Assembly: GCA_036924285.1 (NCBI GenBank) | Contig: JAYKYS010000012.1 | Location: forward strand, 12,586,001-12,650,000 | Length of the DNA stretch: 64,000 nt | From: Asterella californica | Lineage: Eukaryota > Streptophyta > Marchantiopsida > Marchantiales > Aytoniaceae | Direction: 5' to 3' | Part shown: one piece after another, positions 56,573 to 64,000 of the stretch | Position numbering within the stretch: the stretch's first letter is position 1 | Layout of the letters: every line of letters starts with the position of its first letter | Notes under the pieces: generated by a model | Database searches by the model: none | Seen by the model: the letters and a program-made list of their open reading frames with translations, nothing else | What the model was told of the DNA's origin: nothing | Position numbers and translations under genes: made by a program

Positions 56573-58593
56573 TGTCGTGTCGTGGACCGGCTCCTACTTG
56601 AAATTCAAACTTCGATACTTGTTGCTCCAAAGACACTCATGAGAAGACAAGCTAGGCCCCAGCTTACGGGCTTTTGGCACAATCTCAGATCTCCATTTTC
56701 ATCACATAGATGGGTAGAGCTCCTTGTCAGCTTTCCAAAGGCACTTTGTCTACTTCGTTTGGACGCCTAGTGGAGAAGTTACAGGACTCGAAAGATGGAG
56801 AAAATAAGCTAGGCCCCAGCTTACGGGTTTTTGGCACCACTTCGGATCTTCGTTCTTATCGCACCAGTGGATAGAGCTCCTTGTCAGCTTTCCAAAGGCA
56901 CTTTGTCTACTTCGTTTGGACGCATAGTGAAGAAGTTACAGGACTCGAAAGATGGAGAAAACAAGCTAGGCCCCAGCTTACGAGCTTTTGGCGCAACTTC
57001 GGATCTTTACTTTTATCGCATAGATGGATAGAGCTCGTTGTCAGCTTTCCATGGGCATCTTGTTTATTTCGTTTGGACATCCAGAGAAGAAGTTATGCGA
57101 TTCGGAAAAAGGTAAAATCAAGCTAGGCCCCTAGTTACTTGCTGACTGGGTATTTAGGGCTTCAGGCGTTATATCAAACACGCAAGGGGCCTGCTTCTGA
57201 TTATTGAGAGTTGAACTTCGTACGTACAGACTGTTGCAAGGGGGCTGCTTAAGGGGCTTGCTTGTTCCTGCGACCTGTCGGTGGATGTTTTGGAGAATTG
57301 AGAAGTCCAATACACGCGCGCAAGGTGTCATCGGGTTCAGATCTGTGCAGGCTACGCACAGGTTAAGACGGTTCTTGAAGAGACGGATCGGGGGTTGTGT
57401 TCTGGGAGAAATTGAGACGCAGGGAGAGAATTGGGGTTTTCAGTTACCTGTGAAGGAGAGTTGGACCGTTCGGGCCGTTCCGGAGTCCAAACTTGCTGTC
57501 CTTGGATCCATCGGGATCAGAACAACGAGTTCTTCAGGAAATTGAAGACGATACAAAGTTTTATCGGGCGGTTTGAGAGTTGTGAGAGAAATTGGCTCGC
57601 AGGGAAGCGCGTGCGTCAGGTTTTCATCGCCTGCGACCTGAGATTGGATTGTTCTTCGCGATCGGTGAGCCAAGCTCTTCGTTCTTGGTGCCTACGCGAT
57701 CAGGGAGTCCTCATGTACGCATAGGAGAAGACTGTAAGTGAATTGGATTGTTGGTTTGGGTGTGGTGAGCAAATTTGAGCCGCAGGGAGCCGATTTACGT
57801 CAGTTTTTTGTAGCCTGCGACCAAATTTCTCGAGTAGTTTTGCAAGGGGAACTCCAAACGGCTTGTTTGGAGTCTTGTTGGGTTCAGGGTAGCCAGATCT
57901 ACCTACCAGCGAAGACGGATATCAGTTTAGACGATCCGTTTGTGCGGTGTGAGCGGTTTTAAGCCGCAGGGAGGAGTTTTTGAAGGTTCGGTCATCTGCG
58001 ACCGAAAATTAGCGATATCTCAACTATCGGGAGCCGGATCTGAAGGTTTCTTGGGCCAACGGAGTCAGGGAAGGAGACCCTATCAACATTTGAAGATCGT
58101 TTGGCGAAAGGAGAAAGTTCCCAGATAGGTCTTTTTCGGTTCCTTCGCTACAGGTTTCGTCCTTTTGAGTTCGTTAAGGACTTAGTTGGTTGTGTATGGC
58201 TTGTGGTAGCTAGCTTTAGCCAAGAGCTAGTGTGTGGATGTGGTTTGGACTTGGGTTTGGATCGCATGATACTGTTGTGGCTCTGGTTGTTAGCAAAGAG
58301 AAGTTCCTCTTGCTTTGAGCTACGCTTTGGCGATTTCAGACTAGGGTTGCGTTTCAGGGGTTTGTTTTAGGGCTTCTGAAGTAGGTTACAGACCGCTCTG
58401 GTCTGTTCCTCAGTTTTGTGCTGTTTGGGGAAAGAATCGACAGTGTACATACTTTCAGAGTGGTATATATCGCAACATTCTTTTTCGTGGTTGTTCTTCT
58501 CTGTCTTGTCTCTGTTTGGCACACAGCATCTCCACAGCCAGGAACCTCGCGTTTTCCTGGACATCCTTCACGCACAAAATATCCGACACGATA
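56573..58593 (+). repeat. Family A 5' LTR (A4), 2021 bp
   Basis: TGTCGTGTCG...CGACACGATA ends. Three exact-period 157-bp repeats: AGGCCCC(A) words at 56654, 56811, 56968 and 57125. The leader beginning CGGTGGTGAACTCGACG follows, and is where the tRNA primer site should lie; I could not match it to a specific tRNA. Confidence 0.92.
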
Positions 58594-58669
58594 CGGTGGT
58601 GAACTCGACGTGAAGGTCTGGGGTGGAGATTTCTTCTGTGTGTGAACTTTGAAGAAGAGATTGGCAGTC

Positions 58670-61087
58670 ATGAGTGGGGATGGGAAAGGTGATGGAGATG
58701 GAGCTAGTGGTTCAAGTGGGTTGCCGAAGGTGCAGTTGGATCCAGCGACTGCATCGATGTTCCAAGCTTTCACTATGTTCTTACGGCAGCAACAATCTGA
58801 TGAGCGGAAGGAAGCTTTGGCAACAAAGGCGCTACAAGCGGTGGTCAGCAGGATTGACCAGTTTGATGGAAGAGATGTCTCAAGGTATCTGAGACATTAT
58901 GTGAAGGAGATGGAGCTGAATCGGGTCTCAGAAGATGAGATGATTGAGACGTTTGAGTTGGCAGCAGCTCCAGAGATTAGGGATCATGTTAAAATGCTAA
59001 CGAAGCATTTTAACAAGGATTGGGAGACTTTTGCTCGTGCCTTGATGGATGAGTACTTCTTGGAGGACTCTGATCGAGTCACCAAGAAGTCATTCTTGGA
59101 GTGGGTTGAGCAACCAAAGAAAGGTTTACAAGCTACTGAGTTGCTCAGAGAGTTTGAGAAGCAGTTTTCACGGTTGACCAGGATGGAGAAGTTGACGTTG
59201 CAGTCCAACAAGACAGAGCTATTTCTTCGGGCTGCAGATGAGAAGTTGCAAGAGAAGCTAGAGGTACTTCTGGAAGACCGGGAGGAGGACGATGGATTGA
59301 CCAGCAGCTGGAAGAAGGTTGAGGAAGCTGTTGGTCTGCTTACCAAGAGGGAGCGGAGACGAGAGAAAGTTCCTGTTAGGAAACTGGCGCCAACACCTAC
59401 AGCTGTAACACCTGTTCTTGTAGTCCGATCAGTTCCGGTTGCTAGACAAGTAGTACCTATTGCTCCAGCTGTTCCGGTTGTTCCAGTTGTTCAGGCACCC
59501 ATGGTATCTCCGAAGAAGGATGACTCAAACCTTGAGGAGATATTGCGTGGAATGAGAGATCTGCAGATCAAGCTCACCAGATTGGAAGAGAAGGGATCTA
59601 CAAGTGGAGTAAGACCGGTTGAGAAGCAAGGCTGGATCCAGCGGTGTATCTGGTGCGATGGTACTGATCATCCGCGCAGAGATTGCAAGGAGTTCACAGA
59701 TATTCTGCAGCAAGGAGTGATCTTCTGGAAGGATAGGAAGGTAGCGTTGAGGGATACTGGTGCACTTCTTCAGACCAACTTTGGTAGGGGAGGGATGAAG
59801 AAGTTGGTTGAGGACCACCTATCAGCGCAAGCAGTTGCAATGGTGGAAGCTGGAACTTATGGCACAAGGGTTGAGGATCAGGCTGAGAGGAGTTTCAACA
59901 AGGAGGTTGAGCCAAGTGGATTGTGGTCATCCGCCATCTCCATGAAACAGAAAGGGAAGATGGCGCGTGAAACATTGATGAGGACAGCTGCTACGATCAA
60001 AAGGGATACTGGATGGGAAGATCCGATAGAAGCCCTATCAGTGCATGCGTACATCGCCAAGAACCAACACGAAGCGTTGTTGGAAGAGAAGAGAAGGCGA
60101 GATTCAGAGGATGCAGGGGAAGGAACTTCTTCCAAGAGACAGACTCGAGGGGAGAAGGTTCGCCAAGAGCTTCGAGATGCAGGAGCTCAAGACCTATCGA
60201 TGGACGATGCTCCTTCTTCATCGAAGGAGAAATCTCAGAAGGAGAAGGGTAAGCCGGCTGCATACAAGCTACAGTCGGATATCGAGGCTTCAACAGACTT
60301 GAAGGGAGTCTTGGAAGATCGCATTTTGAATGCGAAGGTGGAGTTTACTTTGAGAGAAGTGTTAGGCATCGCCAAGCGTGAGTTTCATGATGTCATCATC
60401 GATGTCATCAAACGGAAACGACAAATTACGGGTGAGACTGGTTTATCACATGCTTTGGACACTAGGATGTCAGTGGATGAAGAGAGAGAGCTTGCAAGGT
60501 GTAGTGTCTATTCTCCAGAGGAAGAAAGAGATCGAAGGCGCAGGGTGCATTTCGAGGATGAAGAGGAGGATGGGAAGCGGAGCTCAAGTCATTACAGCCA
60601 CAGTCACTGGGCTCGAGCTACGACGGAGACGTTGGTGAGGATCGAGGACTTGGATGAGCCGGTGGTTGCTCTGATCGATCATGGATCAGAAATCAACATC
60701 ATGTCGAAGGAGCTGTACAAGAGGAAGAAGTGGCCTATCGACACAGAGCATGGATGGGTCATAAGAGCAGCCAACAACACGAGAGGAGACTTGTATGGAG
60801 CTTGTCCTGACATCAGAGTGCGCGTAGGTGATGTTGCTATTGAGCAAAACTTCTTTGTTCAGGAAGAAACATCATACCCACTCATTCTGGGTCAACCTTT
60901 CATCATAGCAACCCGGATGGAGACAAAGGTACTGGACGACGGATCTGCGTATGCTAGGATCCGAAGTCAAGATGGGAAGAGAGCGGTACAGTTCCTGACT
61001 GTACCGTCCAACCACGAGCGCAACCGAGATCGTTTGAGGGAGAAGCCGCTTCCAAGGGTGAGTGAAGAGTTCAAGGATTTTCGTTGA
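58670..61087 (+). CDS. Family A gag-protease polyprotein, intact (A4)
   Basis: An 805-residue protein starting MSGDGKGD; the same ATG context is kept in A3. Gag helices cover residues about 60-220 (RYLRHYVKEMELN, ARALMDEYFLEDSD). A proline/valine-rich linker is followed by a zinc knuckle CIWCDGTDHPRRDC (C-x2-C-x4-H-x4-C, about residue 326). A charged region (SKRQTRGEKVRQ) and an acidic stretch come before the protease (ALIDHGSEINIMS, about residue 670; flap and LILGQPFI follow). The site reads D-H-G in place of the usual D-T/S-G. Gag packages the RNA and protease matures the polyprotein. The stop TGA (61085-61087) overlaps the pol frame. Confidence 0.9.
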   Translation: MSGDGKGDGDGASGSSGLPKVQLDPATASMFQAFTMFLRQQQSDERKEALATKALQAVVSRIDQFDGRDVSRYLRHYVKEMELNRVSEDEMIETFELAAAPEIRDHVKMLTKHFNKDWETFARALMDEYFLEDSDRVTKKSFLEWVEQPKKGLQATELLREFEKQFSRLTRMEKLTLQSNKTELFLRAADEKLQEKLEVLLEDREEDDGLTSSWKKVEEAVGLLTKRERRREKVPVRKLAPTPTAVTPVLVVRSVPVARQVVPIAPAVPVVPVVQAPMVSPKKDDSNLEEILRGMRDLQIKLTRLEEKGSTSGVRPVEKQGWIQRCIWCDGTDHPRRDCKEFTDILQQGVIFWKDRKVALRDTGALLQTNFGRGGMKKLVEDHLSAQAVAMVEAGTYGTRVEDQAERSFNKEVEPSGLWSSAISMKQKGKMARETLMRTAATIKRDTGWEDPIEALSVHAYIAKNQHEALLEEKRRRDSEDAGEGTSSKRQTRGEKVRQELRDAGAQDLSMDDAPSSSKEKSQKEKGKPAAYKLQSDIEASTDLKGVLEDRILNAKVEFTLREVLGIAKREFHDVIIDVIKRKRQITGETGLSHALDTRMSVDEERELARCSVYSPEEERDRRRRVHFEDEEEDGKRSSSHYSHSHWARATTETLVRIEDLDEPVVALIDHGSEINIMSKELYKRKKWPIDTEHGWVIRAANNTRGDLYGACPDIRVRVGDVAIEQNFFVQEETSYPLILGQPFIIATRMETKVLDDGSAYARIRSQDGKRAVQFLTVPSNHERNRDRLREKPLPRVSEEFKDFR

Positions 61088-62766
61088 GTACCACTATAGA
61101 GCGGGATTGTGGTGGTGCGCAAGAGAAGGTACTCTCGCTTGATGGAGATAGTGCCTTTTGTACAGGGTTTATTGGATTTTCAGAGTGTGGGACTGCTATC
61201 TACAAGAAGATAGAAGAGCTGAGAAGAAAAGAACAAAAACATTTGCGTGGTGTTGAGTTGATGTTGAAAGAGTTGGGTGAGCTAGAAAGGGATGAATGGA
61301 TTTCTGGTGTTTATGAAGAGGATGGGTTGGAAGATCCCTTGCGAGAGATCATGTCTATTGGATGGGAGGATATGGATAAGGTCGTGCAGATTCATTCAAG
61401 GGAGGTCTATTCGGTGATCGAATCATTCCGTGCGCCGGAGGTTCGAGTTGAGACAAGGTACAAGACAGTGGATAGGAAAGTAAAGCCAGTTGCTGGTCCT
61501 TTGCCGGAAGACACCAACCAACAAATGGATCGAGCTTCAAAGGAGAAGAGTTTGAGAGATCCTGCAATGATAGGACACAAGTTCACGGAGAAGACCCTTG
61601 AAGAGCTGAAGATTGGATCTGATGGGTCTCTTCTACCAGAAGAGAGGATGTGCTTCAAGGAGATGCTTTCAAAACATGGGAAAGCATTTGCTTTTGAGCC
61701 ACTTGAGATTGGATGTGTAGATCCGTACGTTGTTACCCCGATGGTTATCTTCACGGTACCGCATGTGCCATGGAACCTGAGACCAATTCCAATACCGCGG
61801 GCTCACTTGCCCAAACTAGTGGAGTTGCTGAAGGAGAAGATGCGGATGAAGATCTTGGAGCCGCCGTTTGCACCATATTCAAGCAGATGGTTTACAGTAC
61901 CAAAGAAGAATGGGTCGCTGCGGTTCATCCAAGACATGCAGCCAGTGAACGTAGTAACAATCAGAAATGCTGGGGTGGGACCGATTGTGGATGAGTTTGT
62001 AGAAGCGTTTGCAGGAAGAGCGATTTACTCAATGGGAGATCTTTACTCGGGGTATGATTAGTTTCAACTAGCGGAGGAGAGCAGAAGCTTCACGACAATG
62101 AGGACACCTTTGGGGTTGGTTAGGATGTGTACCTTACCGCAGGGAGCTACCAACTCGGTAGCACACATGATGAACGGGATGAATCGAGTTCTAAGGGACT
62201 TCATCCCTGAAAAGACGATGCCGTTCTTGGATGACATCCCCATCAAAGGATGTGTGGAAGATGAGAAGGATGAAGCATTAGATCAGAGGGGGTGTCGGCG
62301 ATACGTCACTGATCACATCGCAGACTGTGAGAAGATCTTATCTCGACTTGAGGAAGTTCATCTTACGCTGTCAGGTGCGAAGTCTATATTTGGAGTTAGA
62401 GAGGTTTTGATCGTTGGTCATTTGTGTGGATCGTTTGGTCGGAAGCCAGATCCGAACAAGGTGGATGCGATTGGAAGGATGAAGGAGGTTTGCAACTCGC
62501 TGATAGAAGTAAGAAGATTTTTGGGTGCTTGTGTATTCTACCACATTTGGATTCCTCATTATGCGCATGTGGCGGATCCGTTGTATGGATTGTTGCGTAA
62601 GGGTCATAAATTCAGATGGGAGGAAGAGCATACTGATGCGGTAAGGAAGCTGAAGTCTTTACTATCATCTCCTCCAGTTCTGGGAAGGATTGATTACAAG
62701 GGTGCTAGGCCGGTGGTTCTTACTGTGGATACAAGTCCAGTTGCAATTGGATGGGCAGTCGGATAG
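61066..62766 (+). pseudogene. Family A RT and start of RNase H (A4), one stop in RT
   Basis: The pol frame is open from 61066 and lies in the -1 frame relative to gag-protease, overlapping its last 20 nt around a TTTT run (61078-61081). It reads PLPEDTNQQMD, then RT (WNLRPIPIPRAHLP, VPKKNGSLRFIQDMQ), TAG at 62059-62061 after GDLYSGYD, and resumes with FQLAEESRSF. Catalytic FLDD is at about 62225-62237, then RRFLGACVFYHIWIPHYAH and the RNase H start LTVDTSPVAIGWAVG. TAG at 62764-62766 (CAG in A1) ends this stretch. Confidence 0.88.
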
Positions 62767-64000
62767 GATGATGAGGATGGAGACAGGTTTGCGGTTAGGT
62801 TCGGAGCGAAGGTGTTAAGTGCTCGACAACGTGCTTACCCGCAAGTGAAGAGAGAATTGTGAGGTATTGTTTCAGCTATGAAAACTGAGAAAGAGTATTT
62901 GATTGGAGCAGTAGTGGTGGTTGAAATTGATTGCTTGCCGTTGTTAGGGATGATCATGAATTGTTCAACTCCTGATATTGCGATGTTACGATGGATCGCA
63001 TATATCAAGTCGTTGAACCCGGAGTTTAGACATATCGCAAGGAAGGATAATCTGATGGCGGATATGTTATCTCGGGTTCGATATGATGGGGAAGATGAGA
63101 TGGTAGAAGACATTGACGACGTGGGTACAGAGTTCTATTCGATTGCACAGACAGGAAGAGAAGATGAGTTGTTTGTTGAAGGGTTGTATGATGGTGATTT
63201 GCTTGATATCGGGAGGTACCTTAGTACGATGGTTAAGCAGACAGGTTGGACAGATGAGAGGTTTCAGAGAGTTAGAAGGAAGGCCTACAACTTCATGTTG
63301 CAGGATGGGTTTCTTTGGAAGCGATCGAAGCAAAAAGGTGGAGTACCGCTACGGGTGATTTGCAACAAGGAAGATCAGCAGAAGTTGCTCAAGGCGTTCC
63401 ATGAGAGTCTTTGGGCTGGACATCGAGGGATTTGGGCCACTTTTACAAAGATGAAAGAGCGGTATTGGTGGAAAAACATGTACAGGGATGTTGTATCTTT
63501 TGTGGAGTCTTGTTTGACATGTCAGATGTATTCGAATATCCGACATCGTGACGGATTACATCCGACTTATCCGTTGGCGATCCACTTCAAGTGGGTGGTA
63601 GACTTGGTGATTATGCCGGTTGGATTATGGCAGATGAGATACTTGATACTTGCTAGAGAGGATCTTTCAAATCAAGTCGAGGGTAGGGCGCTTCGGACGA
63701 AGACAACTGAAGGGGTATGTAGATTTCTCTTGGAAGAGGTTGTTTGTCGGTATGGATGTGTGGGGAAGATCACTGCAGATCGGGGAGAGCTAGATGCACA
63801 TGAGGCTCGTGAATTCTTTGCAAGGTGTGAGGCGAGGTTGTCACTGACAACTGCTTATAACCCCGAAGGGAATGCCAAGAGTGAACGTGGTCATCCACCC
63901 ATTGTGAAGGCTTTGGTGAAGGCTTGCAACGGAAGGGTGCGCGAGTGGCCTCGACTCTTACCATTTGCGTTATGGGCAGATAGAACGACGCACAGCTCGG
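62767..64000 (+). pseudogene. Family A RNase H and integrase (A4), cut by window end
   Basis: RNase H continues with VKREL and LPLLGMIMN. TGA at about 62861 replaces the TGG of A1, and ADMLSRV closes the domain. Integrase starts with FHESLWAGHRGIWATF, where A1 and A2 have TAG for W. The HHCC zinc pair CLTC follows (near 63510), then WVVDLVIMP, ITADRGELD and NPEGNAKSERGHPP. A one-base insertion near 63335 (AAAAAGG versus AAAAGG in A1) shifts the frame. The end of integrase lies outside the window. Confidence 0.85.

Larger units (their letters stand above)
56573..64000 (+). mobile_element. Ty3/gypsy family A, copy A4 (youngest, runs off the window)
   Basis: It has a complete 5' LTR (56573-58593), a leader, an intact gag-protease frame, and pol with a few stops, cut by the window end inside integrase. 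It is inserted into family D copy D2; the bases before the LTR (56569-56572, CCGT) are the likely target site. Compared with A1-A3 it has far fewer lesions, so it is the most recent insertion of this family here. The 3' LTR should lie about 1.1 kb past the window end if the structure is normal. Confidence 0.92.

Overview
The window reads as nuclear DNA of a land plant, most likely a moss or another non-seed plant. Two host genes sit in a sea of decayed Ty3/gypsy LTR retrotransposons, the unique spacers are AT-rich, and one patch looks like bryophyte mitochondrial DNA. The organism call is inference. The host-gene and retroelement calls come from readable protein motifs, splice sites, repeat termini and target-site duplications.

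Layout: 1-22270 is a nested retroelement block. Family A (gag-protease with a CCHC knuckle, RT with FLDD, RNase H, integrase, LTR of about 2.0 kb holding three 157-bp tandem repeats) is present as A1 (1-5003, +), A2 (6974-10534, -), A3 (17727-22270, +) and A4 (56573 to the window end, +, the best preserved). Family B (RT with YVDD, DSRA-type protease, remnant of a C5 DNA methyltransferase-like domain) lies on the minus strand at 10535-17720. Its missing downstream half (RNase H, integrase) lies on the plus strand at 5004-6345. The two halves meet at the same 4-bp target site (ACGT) into which a family A element had inserted, so the locus has gone through an inverted rearrangement and duplication. 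A separate solo LTR (10640-12018) interrupts the family B RT.

22271-30330 is mostly non-coding: a repeat shared with 49820-50405, a probable mitochondrial insertion with a group II intron maturase end (about 23036-24355), the second copy of a hairpin-bearing repeat, then AT-rich spacer with short tandem duplications.

30330-36420 is the gene island. A seven-exon gene (31012-34038, +) encodes a LIN37-like subunit of the MuvB/DREAM cell-cycle transcription complex. A single-exon gene (35791-36141, -) encodes a small membrane-anchored LysM protein.

36420-64000: AT-rich spacer, then family D. D1 (41664-47424, +) is 5.76 kb with TG...CA ends and a 5-bp duplication. D2 (52907-56572, -) is inverted and partial. 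Family D encodes an unrecognised coiled-coil protein and is packed with the hexamer GAAGAC/GTCTTC. Between D1 and D2 lies AT-rich DNA with dispersed repeats and a 130-bp minisatellite. A4 has inserted into D2. No CRISPR array, operon or rRNA/tRNA gene is visible.
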